This document shows positions 11,512 to 21,756 of a stretch of DNA of 64,000 nt, piece after piece; the first letter of the stretch is position 1; each line of letters starts with the position of its first letter. Position numbers and translations under genes: made by a program. Source of the stretch: Nematopogon swammerdamellus (taxonomy: Eukaryota > Arthropoda > Insecta > Lepidoptera > Adelidae). The notes beneath the pieces were generated by a model. That model did no database searches and was not told where the DNA came from. It saw only the letters and a program-made list of their open reading frames with translations. The stretch lies in contig OX336343.1 in the NCBI GenBank assembly GCA_946902875.1, forward strand, positions 5,259,754 through 5,323,753, read 5' to 3'.

Positions 11512-11958
11512 CATATATGACCAGTGTGTCCTCCCGGTTATGACGTACGGGTGTGAAACGTGGACTCTGACGGTCGCTGTTGTCCAAAGGTTGAAAGTTG
11601 CCCAGCGAGCAATGGAGCGAGCCATGCTGGGAATATCGCTACGTGATATGGTGCGTAACGAGGCAATCCGCCGACGCACCAAAGTAGTCGATATTGGACA
11701 CCGGGTGACTAAGCTCAAGTGGCAGTGGGCTGGGCACGTTAGCCGAAGAGACGATGGCCGTTGGAGTAACCGTGTCCTACACTGGCGGCCGTGGACAGGA
11801 AAACGGAGTGTGGGAAGACCACCCGCCAGGTGGGACGACGACATCAAGTACGTCGGCGGAAAGCAGTGGTTCCGTATCGCTGAAGGCCGGGAGGACTGGA
11901 GGAAAATTGGAGAGGCGTATGTCCAGCAGTGGTCGCTTAAACGCTGACTGACTGACTG
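11512..11958 (+). mobile_element. 5'-truncated RTE-type LINE insertion
   Basis: The insert is bounded by the 12-bp direct repeat ACCGACCACCAC at 11500-11511 and 11959-11970. It ends in a short CTGA repeat, as RTE-clade elements commonly do. Only the end of the reverse-transcriptase frame is present, so the copy is dead on arrival. The target was repeat C, which is collinear when the insert is removed. Confidence 0.9.
11513..11947 (+). pseudogene. RTE endonuclease/reverse transcriptase, C-terminal fragment
   Basis: The frame is open for 144 codons from the truncation point to TGA at 11945-11947. It gives the typical end of lepidopteran RTE reverse transcriptases. Motifs in order are YGCETWTLT (about codons 11-19), VAQRAMERAMLGISLRD, AKLKWQWAGH-like KLKWQWAGHVSRR, GRPPARWDDDIK, and GEAYVQQW at the end. 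The polymerase fingers and palm with the catalytic aspartates and the N-terminal endonuclease are missing. The frame is uninterrupted, suggesting a fairly recent insertion. It is not expected to yield a working protein. Confidence 0.9.
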
Positions 11959-12270
11959 ACCGACCACCACGTTTTGCAAAGTATTCGGACAAGATATCTA
12001 TCAAGCAGCATCGATTCAAGCAGCATGTAAGGCACGAAGGAAGACCCACCTGCTGCATGACTCGGTGGAAGTACCTTGCCAAGGTGAGAGGTGGCGTGGC
12101 GAGCCTGTCACCCTTTAGCACGGCATCTTGCCGTATAATCCCTTAGTCGCCTATTATGACATGCACGAGGAGAGATGCAGTGGGGCTATTCTTTTTACGT
12201 ACCGGCCCCACACGGTACTAACTCTCTTCTGATTGTATTTTTATCTGCTATAATTTTCAGTTATCACTCA

Positions 12271-12553
12271 TCAGTCAGCGTGTATGCGTCTACTGCTGGA
12301 CATCACCTCTCCAATTTTCCTACAGTCCTCCCGGCCTTCAGCGGTACGGAACCTCTGCTTTCCGCCGACGTACTTGATGTCGTCGTCCCACCTGGCGGGT
12401 GGTCTTCCCACACTCCGTTTTTCTGCCCACGGCCGCCAGTATAGGGCACGATTACTCCAACGCTCGTCGTCTCTTCGGCTGACGTGGCCAGCCCAGTGCC
12501 ACTCGCTTGAGCTTAGCCACCCGGTGTACAATATCGACTACTTTGTGGTTCTC
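12271..12553 (-). pseudogene. RTE reverse transcriptase C-terminal fragment (second copy)
   Basis: This minus-strand copy of the same LINE tail lies about 310 bp from the first, in the opposite orientation. It encodes WAGHVSRRDDERWSN and GRPPARWDDDIKYVGG. A frameshift near the end turns the expected EAYVQQW into unrelated residues. It starts at the 3' end with TCAGTCAGCG. It is shorter and more diverged than the copy at 11512-11958. Confidence 0.85.
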
Positions 12554-12811
12554 ACTTCAAGTTTATCATTGCATTTCTACTTCTGCTAGTGGCGGTCCGA
12601 CGCGCCGCCGCCGTGGGGTAGGCCCAATTTCCTCCGAGCGGTAGCTACTCTAGCTACACAGATACGGCGGCGCTTTTCACTGTGCAAGTATGTGACTGCG
12701 TTCCACTTCGTTCATCAAGAAGACGATCGCGTGCGCTGCGGAACGCATCCGTCCAGAGTGCATACCCTATCATCATCAGTCAATCGGACGCGTAATACAG
12801 ATGGGTCAGAC

Positions 12812-12962
12812 CAGCCCCTGTACCGGCGTTACTCACTCGCCGATGTGAGTATGAGAAACGAACTCACTCAACCAATCAGAAGGCGTTCGGTGAGGCATCC
12901 GGCCCGGCTATTGGTTGAAATATGCGAGTAGTTAGAGAGTGAGTTAACGCCGGTAGACCCCC
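12812..12962. repeat. Fold-back repeat (possible MITE)
   Basis: CCGGCGTTACTCACTC near 12825 and GAGTGAGTTAACGCCGG near 12940 are inverted copies. Inside them AACCAATCAG and CTATTGGTTG are also roughly mirrored. It looks like a small fold-back element, but no target duplication was established. The adjoining 12587-12811 is GC-rich and begins TAGTGGCGGTCC, possibly another MITE edge. Confidence 0.4.
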
Positions 12963-13083
12963 TGATGTTTTCCGTATTCGCTATAGCACACTGCACCTAG
13001 AATAGTATAAACTAAATGCGGGTTCTGCTCCCTCGGAAGCATGATGGTTTTAAGGTGCAATCTACAGCACGGTCTTCTTTATG

Positions 13084-13475
13084 TAACCCGGTATGGTTGG
13101 CTGAATCAGAGAGGCCAAACACATGCTCCGACCAGCCAATATCACCTCCGAGAAGGTAGGTGCCATACCGGAGACTTCCCTTTGAATTGCTGGCTATACT
13201 GAACTAGAGGAGAACACAGCCCTCTTACATACAGTATGATGGTACCAAATCCAGTCCGGTACAATTTAAGCCTACCACCTAGTAAGGGGCAAGGGAAGGG
13301 ACCTGCAGTTTTACACCGGTTCCGAACGGTGAAGCAGCAGGTGTAGGTATGCACGTAAAATTGTTTCGTCAGAAAAAAACTCATTGGTACACGCCGACCG
13401 GAATCGAACCTCGGACCTCTCGCCGACGACGCCCAGACCGCACTCGGCCACCCACCGCATCAAGGTGCTGCGACC
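13084..13475 (-). mobile_element. SINE A copy 2 (tRNA-headed, with core)
   Basis: This is a near-complete minus-strand copy. The head (about 13395-13475) has GTGGCCGAGTGCGG as A-box region and GAGGTTCGATTCC as B box. Next comes TCTGACGAAAC, then the core AGGTCCCTTCCC...CTTACTAGGTGGTAGG at about 13265-13305. The tail with GTTCAGTATAGCC and GTATGGCACCTACC ends at CCGGGTTACATAAAG. The core and tail align with SINE B, but the head does not. Confidence 0.85.
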
Positions 13476-14167
13476 CCGGGCACGTGAGTGGCCTGCCGCC
13501 GTCGCGGGCCCCACCCGTCAATCACATCCACTCCACTAGCAGCGCTCTTGTACAGACAACCAGCCAGTATGCTTCACTGTAAAATTGAACACATTTATGT
13601 AACCTTGTCACATACGCGCTCTCTCGCAACTTGGCAGTGTATCTCTCGGAACGCAGCATACTTGTAAACTAGACATGGTTCCATTCTAAACGTGTCTTCC
13701 GCGGACCGACGACAGATCAAGTCGGACGTAAATAAACCCAACGTGTGTTCAGCGTTACATTTATCGATTATTTTGCGACAGATAAACAAGCAAAACGTTG
13801 AATGGATTGCGATAAAAAAAGGTTTATTGAAATTGCTTACAAACATAATATTATAAACTTATGTGCAATTCCACAGCGACTAGTTGGAATCGTCATTCAG
13901 ATGTAGCGGTTGAAGAAACTTAATGTCTTCCTGGTTCGCCGTGAATCGCGCTAAATTTATTATTATTATACAGTTTTACATGTTAACTATCTAAACAAAT
14001 AGTTCTAGGAATCTATAAAACTACTGCTATATCTTCAGTTTAATGATTTATCATCATGTGCGTGTCAATTTCCCTTCGCTCATACTCTTTTTTGCTTTAG
14101 GACCGTGAGCGCGTGTTCAACTTCGGAAACTGTTGTTGATATGAAAATACATTATTATAATACATCA
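13476..14167. other. Unassigned stretch
   Basis: Moderately GC-rich to about 13570, then AT-rich. No gene or known repeat was recognised. Confidence 0.5.
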
Positions 14168-14330
14168 ACGGCTATGTAAATGGTTTGTGTTTTCCGACCA
14201 GTTCAGTGTAGCCGGCACGGTCAAAGGGGGAAGCACTGACATGGCACCTAGTTCACCCGGTGTTATGGGCTGACATCACGGACGTTGTAGGTGATGTAGC
14301 CAACCGTGTCAGTTTCCAAAAAAAAAACAT
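14168..14330 (+). mobile_element. SINE B tail, 5'-truncated
   Basis: Starts CGGCTATGTAAATGG and continues through GTTCAGTGTAGCC, ATGGCACCTAGTTCACC and GATGTAGCCAACC to an A-rich end at about 14320. It matches the last 160 bp of the full copy at 54190-54592. Confidence 0.85.
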
Positions 14331-14880
14331 TATTTGATAGCTAAAATATATTGCATGTTTTATTTTTCGAAATAAAAAACCACAATTCCAATAGATATAC
14401 TTATAAAAAAAACCCTTAAATGGTATTTAATTATTATTATAAGGAATTTGCATGTGTCAAATTTAAAATGTTATTACTAGTGAGCGCAGAATGAATATAT
14501 TATGCCACTTTATTATAGAAGTATGTCTGCGAGATAGAAATTTTCTAGTGCAGGAAACTCGCTTATTGTACTGTATGATTTTATGTGTTAATAAGTATTT
14601 TCATTTCATTTTCAATTTACAATTTTCCAGTGATAATTAAATTTCACATCTTGCGTGGCTTCTCCAAGTGATATGGGTCTATCCCAGATATTATTGTAGA
14701 AGTAAGAGTTGTAGGTCCAAAAATTTGAAAATTCCTACGAAAAGATTTCAACGCAAAACGGTGGCGGTGACCGGCACACGTGACACGACGCGAGACGGGG
14801 CGCTGTGTGCGGTTGTGTCGAAACTGACCTGCCTTGAAAGTCTTGAAACTTGATTATCTCTATATATATGTATATATATT
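14331..14880. other. Unassigned AT-rich stretch
   Basis: No gene or classified repeat seen. A short ATG-less frame near 14668-14853 has no recognisable motif. Confidence 0.5.
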
Positions 14881-15263
14881 TTTTATGGAAACTGACACGG
14901 TTGGCTACCCACCTACAACATCCGTGATGTCAGCCCATAGCACCGGGTGAACTAGGTGTCATGTCAGTCCTTCCCTTCATTTCGTGTCGGCTACACATAC
15001 ATATATACGGCTATACTTACATAGCCGTTTCGACCGACGCGACGTGGCATTCAGTGCGGTGGTATCACGAGTCAGTATCATCCCGGGCGGGATAAACCCT
15101 ACCACCTAGTAAGGTAAGAAGGGAAGGGACCTACAGTTTTACGTGGAATCCGAACCACGGTCAGCCTCTAACGGTCGAGCGGTCACCCATCCAAGTACTG
15201 ACCGCGCTCAGGGTTGCTTAACAACAGTCACTCCACCGCACCACTGAGCTACCGAGGCTGACA
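14881..15263 (-). mobile_element. SINE B copy (tRNA/5S-headed), near complete
   Basis: Reading the minus strand from 15263: TCAGCCTCGGTAGCTCAGTGG (A box), a 5S-like segment ending GGATGGGTGACCGC (about 15178-15220), B box GGTTCGGATTCC, core AGGTCCCTTCCCTT, then the tail to GGAAACTGACACGG on the plus strand at 14887. An extra ATATATACGGCTATACTTACAT stretch around 15000-15020 interrupts the tail. Confidence 0.85.
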
Positions 15264-15454
15264 TATTATTTAGACATAATTTTATGTAATAAATAATTGT
15301 TTCTGAACGAATCCGTGTACTTACCCGAATACCTAATAATTAGGTAAATATTCCGTAATACATCTCCAGGGTGATTATAGAGGTACCGTGAAACTTTCAC
15401 CAGGGTATTCCCTTGGTCATTTAGAATAAAAAAAATCTAGATAGCATTTTTTTC

Positions 15455-15555
15455 TCATCATCAGCCAGTATCTGTCCACTTCTGGACATGGGCCTCTCCC
15501 AAACCACGCCACTACACGCAGTCTTCCGCTCTTCTCGATCCATCCACTCCCGGCT
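15455..15555 (-). pseudogene. RTE LINE 3' end fragment
   Basis: Minus-strand translation gives GLGEAHVQKWTDTG followed by a stop and TGATGATGA. This is the end of an RTE-type reverse transcriptase with its short trinucleotide tail. It is from a different RTE lineage than the CTGA-tailed copies at 11512 and 12271. Confidence 0.7.
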
Positions 15556-15660
15556 ACCTTTTTACCGTACCCCGTACGGAAGCCTATTACTAAGTAGACT
15601 ACGCCGCGCCGTCTGTATGACCTACAGCTGCATCTTTAGAATCGTAATATAGACCTGTAG
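15556..15660 (+). repeat. Dispersed 'GGTTCCGTA' repeat, fragment
   Basis: TTTTTACCGTACCCCGTACGGAAGCC with CGCCGTCTGTATGACC and an AATCGTAATA string matches the start of a dispersed repeat seen more completely at 33395, 53258 and 57940. Its transposon class is not established from this sequence. Confidence 0.5.
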
Positions 15661-15747
15661 CGCTAGGATTTTTGGTTTCAAAAATATTAAAGTTGTTTAT
15701 TTGTCGCATATAGTTTCCGAACCATTTGCCCAACCTAATATATTAGT

Positions 15748-16200
15748 TTGTGTCATCCTAGGAATTTGCATACGTAGAAATTTAGGTATTTGTCTTTTAG
15801 ATCAGTATTGGACGAAAAGAAAATTAGAAAAGAAAATTTTACTTTCATGATAATATTGAAGTAGTAACCGATGTGCAAAAACATTTTGTGTCATCTCTGT
15901 CCACGGAAATCCTTAAATTTAACCAGTACCTAATACATCGCGCAAATAGCTCTAAAAGAATATTAGAAAAGGTTAAATAGGTGTTACGCGTTTTAGAGTA
16001 CTGATATCTGTTGTTCAAAATATTTTGTGTCGAATTCATCCACGACATTTATAGATATTTAATATTTTTATTACAACAACCTCTAAAAGCCACAAAAGAA
16101 AATACGGGCTGTTAGAGTTTACGTCTTTTTGATTATTATGGTGTAACAAAACACTATTCATAATTTGTGTCGTTTTTATCCACGGAATTTTATTATTTGT
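15748..16200 (+). repeat. Four tandem units of about 140 bp (TTTGTGTC...TCCACGGAA)
   Basis: The landmark TTTGTGTC starts near 15748, 15886, 16024 and 16166, 138-142 bp apart. In the last three it is followed by a TCCACG string. Inverse-orientation motifs GACACAAA recur at 19280-19720, so the two arrays may be arms of one larger element. Confidence 0.65.
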
Positions 16201-16213
16201 AAAAAAAACACTA

Positions 16214-16400
16214 ACTTCGCATGAAGTGCGAGCGCGGGGAATAGCGCGGGCGCGGGCGGCGGGGCGGCGGGCGAGGCGAGCGAGCGATCGAGGCACGCGC
16301 ACGCCGCCTCCTCCCCCCCGCCCCGCCGCGCTCGCGGGTCGTTCAGCCAGCCATACGCGGGGCGCGCGTTGCGTTGCGTGGCGCGGTGCGAGTTGCGACG
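16214..16400 (+). repeat. GC-rich block, copy 1
   Basis: GAAGTGCGAGCGCGGG is followed by GC-only strings such as GCGGGCGAGGCGAGCGAGCG. The same order occurs at 19057-19130, so this is a repeat rather than a lone CpG island. Overlapping open frames here on both strands (73-88 codons, Arg/Ala/Pro-rich) are compositional. Confidence 0.65.
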
Positions 16401-16415
16401 TGCGTGCGTTATCAT

Positions 16416-16536
16416 CATACGCCGTTATCGCGGGGGCACGAATGTGACCTTCTAAATATATTAGTGTTGGCGGGGACTCTCCGCCCTATTTGAGTATAAC
16501 CTTGGTTTGTTCGTGCCCCCGCGATAACGGCGTATG
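16416..16536. repeat. 27-bp perfect inverted repeat (snap-back)
   Basis: Arms at 16416-16442 and 16510-16536 are exact inverted copies that include GTTATCGCGGGGGCACGAA and its complement, with 67 bp between them. It may be the ends of a very small MITE or a cruciform-forming sequence. Confidence 0.85.
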
Positions 16537-16689
16537 GTTATCATATCAATTATCAATTATTATTATTATTACTAATAATAAATCTGTAAGGGATGGTCAT
16601 GGAGTAAGTTACTTTGTTTTAGGAAATATTGAGTTTGCAGCCTCTATGTATGATACTAAAGCTAAATTGACGATTTTGAGAAATCTTTT

Positions 16690-17010
16690 CTGTATGTATG
16701 TATGTATGTATGTTCCGCCATAACTCTTAAGCCGATTATCCGAATTCGATGAAACTTTGTACAAGCACATTTAACTAAGTATACGGGACACAGCTTGGGA
16801 CACAGGATAGGCTACATAAAATTCAGTTCCGGTTACGCTAAGATGTGGCTCTCATACAAATCGAATTGTTCCGCGCGCAAAATAAAGGTATGCAGCGGCG
16901 GACGGCTGGCGGAGGTGCGGGGCGCGGCGCTGCGGGAGGGCGAGTGGTTCTAATAGCGCACCAGGCTTCCGCGCTGCCACGCGGTGTGTGTATGCATTGT
17001 CTCGAGCAGT
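16690..17010 (+). repeat. Microsatellite-associated repeat of Helitron-like type
   Basis: A short (TATG)n run is followed by CCATAACTCTTAAGCCGAT, ATGAAACTTTGTACAAGCAC and GGATAGGCTAC. This layout is typical of microsatellite-linked repeats dispersed in lepidopteran genomes. The right-hand part, from about 16880, is GC-rich and unassigned. Confidence 0.5.
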
Positions 17011-17281
17011 TTCTTATTTAATTCCATTTCATAATATTATGTAGATTTACTTCGTTGGGTATCTATTTGATTAATTTTAGGTGCAAACCTATGTAAAAAA
17101 ATGTGTTGTTGCGAGTCGATGTTAGCGGATATTTACTTAACTGAAGTTCCTATTTGATTTAAGTTAATTGATCGTGTGTTTATTATATTGTACGTAGTGT
17201 AGTATGCGCGCAATATAGCGAACAGATTCTTATTTTTACCCGACTACGGCGAAGCGAGAAGGAAGGTTATGTGTTTGACCG

Positions 17282-17430
17282 GTATGTATGTATGTATGTA
17301 TGTATGTATGTATGTATGTATGTATGTATGTATGTATGTATGTATGTATGTATGTATGTATCTATGTATGTATGTATGTATGTATGTATGTATGTATCTA
17401 TGTATGTATGTATGTATGTATGTATGCATG
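17282..17430 (+). repeat. (TATG)n microsatellite
   Basis: About 36 copies of the tetranucleotide GTAT/TATG, interrupted by TATC variants near 17361 and 17398. Open frames of Met-Tyr-Val-Cys repeats in all frames are artefacts of the tract. Confidence 0.98.
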
Positions 17431-17490
17431 TTCATCTGTTCCCTCATACATAACTTCGAAACTACCTACTTATCATAATTTGACAAATCG

Positions 17491-18816
17491 AAGTGCTAGA
17501 CCCATCGTGTTGCTACTCAAACTTCAGGTCTCGGTGAGATCTATCCATCTGTCACGTAAACTTTTGTTTTGGTCATAACTCGAGAACCACTGGTGCTAGA
17601 CCCATCATGTTGCTACTCAAACTTCAGGTCTCGGTGAGATCTATCCATCTGTCACGTGAACTTTTGCTTTGATCATAACTCGAGAACCACTGGTGCTAGA
17701 CCCATTGTGTTGGTACTCAAAATTTAGGTCTCGGTGAGATCTATCCACCTGTCACGTGAACTTTTGTGTTGGTCATAACTCAAGAACCACTGGTGCTAGA
17801 CCCATCGTGTTGGTACTCACACAGATGGATAGATCTTACCGAGACCTGAAGTTTGAGTACCAACACGTTGTGTCTAGCACCAGTGATTCTCGAGTTATGA
17901 TGAAAACAAAAGTTCAGCTGACAGATGGAGAGATCTCACCGAGACTTGAAGTTTGAGTACCAACACGATGGGTCTAGCACCAGTGGTTCTCGAGTTATGA
18001 CCAAAACAAAAGTTCACGTGACAGTTGGATAGATCTCACCGAGACCTGAAGTTTGAGTACCAACACGATGGGTCTAGCACCAGTGGTTCTCGAGTTATGA
18101 CCAAAACAAAAGTTCACGTGACAGGTGGATAGATCTCACCGAGACCTGAAGTTTGAGTAGCAATACGATGGGTCTAGCACCAGTGGTTCTCGAGTTATGA
18201 CCAAAACAAAAGTTCACGTGACAGATGGATAGATCTCACCGAGACTTGAAGTTTGAGTACCAACACGATGGGTCTAGCACCAATGGTTCTCGAGTTATGA
18301 CCAAAACAAAAGTTCACGTGACAGATGGATAGATCTCACCGAGACCTGAAGTTTGAGTACCAACACGATGGGTCTAGCACCAGTGGTTCTCGAGTTATGA
18401 CCAAAACAAAAGTTCACGTGACAGATGGATAGATCTCAGCGAGACATGAAGTGTGAGTACCAACACGATGGGTCTAGCACCAGTGGTTCTCGAGTTATGA
18501 CCAAAACAAAAGTTCAAGTGACAGATGGATAGATCTCACCGAGACTTGAAGTTTGAGTACCAACACGATGGGTCTAGCACCAGTGGTTCTCGAGTTATGA
18601 CCAAAACAAAAGTTCACGTGACAGATGGATAGATCTCACCGAGACCTGAAGTTTGAGTAGCAACATGATGGGTCTAGCACCAGTGGTTCTCGAGTTATGA
18701 CCAAAACAAAAGTTCACGTGAGAGGGATAGATCTCACCGAGACTTGAAGTTTGAGTACCAACACGATGTGTCTAGCACCAGTGGTTCTCGAGTTATGACC
18801 AAAACAAAAGTTCATG
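17491..18816. repeat. 100-bp satellite in two opposed arrays
   Basis: The unit is almost exactly 100 bp. In the left arm the landmark GTGCTAGACCCAT occurs at 17493, 17593, 17693 and 17793. In the right arm its complement, GGTCTAGCACC, recurs every 100 bp from about 17871 to 18671, then once more near 18769 after a short unit. Orientation flips at about 17820. The unit contains ATAACTCGAGAACCACTG, also found in the small Helitron at 25214-25439. The left arm could pair with the first units of the right arm. Confidence 0.95.
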
Positions 18817-19054
18817 ACGAAGTTTCTAGTTCTCACAGAAAACGGGATATTAGTTCAGCACGATTGTGTTAGGGTCATGAAAGGTGGGTCAGTTTGAACT
18901 TATGCAAATTTTAAGCGAATCGAAGCGTCAATCTAAAATAATATTGACCACATTGACCATTGACATTCGTAGGTATTGAGATTGCTGACGCGGGCTTTGT
19001 ACAAAATTCGCACTGCATTATTTATTATCTCTATAGGAGATACCAAACTTCTTT

Positions 19055-19240
19055 GCACGAAGTGCGAGCGCGGGCGCGGGCGGCGCGGCGGGCGAGGCGA
19101 GCGAGCGAGGCACGCGGGGCACGCCAGCCAGCCACCGGCCGCCGCTTCGCATAGAAGAAATCGTAGGTACCGAACGAACGTGTGTGCGTGCGTATGCCCC
19201 CCGCCCGCCGCCACCTGCCCGCGTCCGTCCGCTTTGACCG
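19055..19240 (+). repeat. GC-rich block, copy 2
   Basis: GAAGTGCGAGCGCGGG, GCGGGCGAGGCGAGCGAGCG and GGCACGC appear in the same order and orientation as in 16214-16320. The right part (CCGCCGCTTCGC onwards) differs from copy 1. Confidence 0.65.
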
Positions 19241-19279
19241 CAACAACTGTTTTTGTGTTTTATTCATTTATTTCGAGCA

Positions 19280-19760
19280 TGAAAATGACACAAATTTACA
19301 ATGTACATTTTTGATGCATTTATGAAATTGAATATGTAAACTCTAATCATTCTAATATTTTTTTGAAGCTTTTGTAGCTTGGAAAAATAACATAATTGAA
19401 AATCTTAAAATTGCGTGCCCTAATTTGGCACAAATTCATTTAATGGGCATATGTAAGTGATCTGAGATAGGAAATAACAATTTTGTCAATTCTAATTTTG
19501 TTTTAGGCACTGTTTTTACATACTGACCATAGGTCAGTTTGCACTGGGCGAAGATGACACAAACTGGGTTTGCACACTCCGCAGGCTATCCTAGATATGA
19601 TACCATAATTATTTTAAAGTTTAGATTAATTTTGCCAGTTTTGAATGGAATTAAAAAAAACAACCACAAATCTTCGAATTGCTGAAAATGCAAGTGACAG
19701 ATGTGACACAAAACGCAATATTATGCTTCTTATGTACGACTGTATCCACAGGCAAGAAAT
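19280..19760 (-). repeat. Diverged units with GACACAAA (possible reverse arm of the 140-bp repeat)
   Basis: GACACAAA or GGCACAAA occurs near 19285, 19430, 19555 and 19707, roughly 125-150 bp apart. This is inverse to the TTTGTGTC units at 15748-16200. Unit sequence is otherwise poorly conserved, so the link is tentative. Confidence 0.35.
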
Positions 19761-19799
19761 AAGCAAGTTTAGAATTTTTTTAACTTATGTCCTCAAAAT

Positions 19800-20150
19800 A
19801 GCCCAGCGCTATCGGTCTAATAGCTAGCCGGTTGAAATTTTCACCGAATATGTGGTTATCCTTCCTTACCTATAATAAAATCCAACGTCTGCTTTCTGTC
19901 TGAGTGTCTGAGTGTATGTCTGTCTGTCCGCTTATAACTCGGGAACCACTGAACCGATTTTAATAAAACAAAATTCTACGGATAGCTTGATTCTTCCCAT
20001 CAACTATAGGCTACTTACTATCACGCTAAATGGCTTATGAGGTTAGCAGTGAAGTGAAATATGAGAGCGGGCGGAGCCGCGGGCACAGCTAGTTATGACT
20101 ATAATGTGGATATGCTAACAATAAAAGAAAGAGTGAAAACATTTTGTCTT
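19800..20150 (+). repeat. Dispersed 'GGTTCCGTA' repeat fragment split by a Helitron
   Basis: TAATAGCTAGCCGGTTGAAATTTTCACC before the Helitron and ATAATGTGGATATGC...AGTGAAAAC after it align with an uninterrupted copy at 33500-33580. They flank the Helitron exactly, giving the empty-site structure. Confidence 0.65.
19859..20092 (+). mobile_element. Small non-autonomous Helitron, copy 1
   Basis: Starts TCCTTCCTTACC after an A and ends CAGCTAG before a T, which fits the Helitron rule of insertion between A and T with 5' TC and 3' CTRR. The flanks rejoin to form a dispersed repeat without target duplication. The body has TCTGTCTGTCCGCTTATAACTC, GAACCACTGAACCGATTTT and GGGCGGAGCCGCGGGC. It encodes nothing and depends on a rolling-circle transposase in trans. 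Nearly identical to 25214-25439. Confidence 0.9.
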
Positions 20151-20324
20151 CTATACAAGACGTGTTTAAAACAAAACAAAAAAAATCTTGTTCTATCGTT
20201 TATCTAAATGGAAAAAATAAAATTATAAAATTCGACTGCTAAAAAATTAAGGAAACAAGGAAAGATCAGTAGAAAATGCTGGTAGTCACGTATACTACGT
20301 AATATACGGATTGTACCTATAGTA

Positions 20325-20478
20325 GCAGGTGGCTTCTTCGTGCCTTACTTGCTGCTTGATCGTTGTCTTGTCCGTATACTGTGCTAAACGTGGTGGTCGG
20401 TGTTGTGCTGTAATTTACCAGAGCCCTTATAGCACAACGCCGATTACTCTGCTTACCCTGATTGTCGGGATACAGCGT
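20325..20478 (+). mobile_element. Repeat C, 3' half
   Basis: From CAGGTGGCTTCTTCGTGCC through GTGGTGGTCGGTGTTGTGC to GATTGTCGGGATACAGC, matching the inverse of 54744-54905. The 5' part with the CCGTGTGGGGCC head is missing. Confidence 0.8.
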
Positions 20479-21390
20479 GTGTTATGCTTATGTATGTATG
20501 TATGTACCTGTAGTACACGTACTGTACAGTAGTTACATTAGTTAGTTAGACTATTAGATGAGGTGAGCCATTAGCACAGAAAACACCGCCAGTAAACTTT
20601 CCGAACGTCTTGAATTTATCGTACATAGGTAATTTGTTTCTGAAGTCAATCTATTCTTAGATTACGGCTATGCCACGTTAAAAATACAACTAAAAAACCC
20701 GACAAATAAAGTATTTTATAAGGAACACTTTTGACGTGAATTTGATGAAACGTCTTCGGGCTGGGGTAAGGGGGTGCGACTAAAAAAAATTAAGACTTTT
20801 TTGTACTTTGCGACGCTTAGTACTCAGCAACCAGACTACGTACAACAATTCTAAATATGTCGAATAAAAACCCATCTGACCACTTCAAATACGTTATAAA
20901 TTTTTATTTCGTCATTCCATCCCTTCTGGCCCAAATCAGGCCTTCAAGTTGGCAGTTTTGAAAAATGCGAAAACACGCAAACTTCAAACACCTCTCGCGC
21001 TTTAGTCGTTAACGCTGCATAATCGAGACTCTGACGAACAGACAAAAGTTTTATCTTTATTCGATACTTCAAACTAAACCTTGTATGAAGCCTAGGTGGG
21101 GCAATATGGGCTACCAAAGTTGAAATTTTTTCTTACGAAAAAATTCTTTCACACTGCGCGAACATCAAATTCACGAACTAAGTTTGACGGCTACATGTGT
21201 ATATACAGACTCCATCGATTTTTTATGGAACATGAAATGGTGGACGACTACATGGGGATTGGGGATATAGCCCAGCAGCTCATCAGGTATGTTTATTATG
21301 AAATAGCTTTTACCGGCGGCTTCGCTCGCTGTAAACTCGGTTTAATGGGAAATCAGATTTAAACGCAAATAACCGATCGCTTAACTTATA
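20479..21390. other. Unassigned stretch
   Basis: No gene recognised. The short string TACCGGCGGCTTCGCTCGC near 21311 resembles the end of a lepidopteran Helitron on the minus strand. Confidence 0.45.
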
Positions 21391-21393
21391 TTA

Positions 21394-21394
<1 letters not shown>

Positions 21395-21435
<41 letters not shown>

Positions 21436-21565
21436 CCAGCCTCTCTTCCTCCACTCAATCCCTCTCTCTCCCTCTCTCCCTCCCTCCCTCATTCCTTCCT
21501 CTCTCCCTCCCAGCCTCTCTTCCTCCTCTCAATCTTTCTCTCTCCCTCTCTCCCTCACTCTTAAG
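21395..21565 (+). repeat. CT-rich microsatellite cluster
   Basis: A (CT)n run from about 21398 is followed by imperfect CTCC/CTCTT repeats. Simple sequence only. Confidence 0.95.
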
Positions 21566-21756
21566 GGATTAATTTCCCTAATCCCTCCCTAGTATAGAAA
21601 TTGTGCTCGAGTTATGAGGATTAACAAATTCATAAATATTGATGTATGTTACACGACCGGCGCGGTATGCAGGCCGACCGTAGAAACTTTATTTAATAAA
21701 ATTTTAAAATGAGTATATTTTAATAACAGAGTAATCTTAAAAACATTTTTGTACAT

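Larger units (their letters stand above)
11425..12216 (-). mobile_element. Repeat C copy, split by an RTE insertion
   Basis: Parts 11425-11511 and 11959-12216 together match the uninterrupted copy at 54744-55053. On the minus strand it starts CCGTGTGGGGCCGGTAC and ends near CGATTGTCGGGATAC. The first 80 bp recur as an alternative head of SINE B elements at 21757, 57093 and 58998. Clear pol III boxes were not found, so the class (SINE or MITE) is uncertain. An RTE fragment sits inside with a 12-bp target duplication. Confidence 0.75.

Noticed and set aside
17244..17578. Met-Tyr-Val-Cys and Ile-His-Thr-Tyr repeat frames
   Set aside because: Direct products of the TATG microsatellite in all frames.
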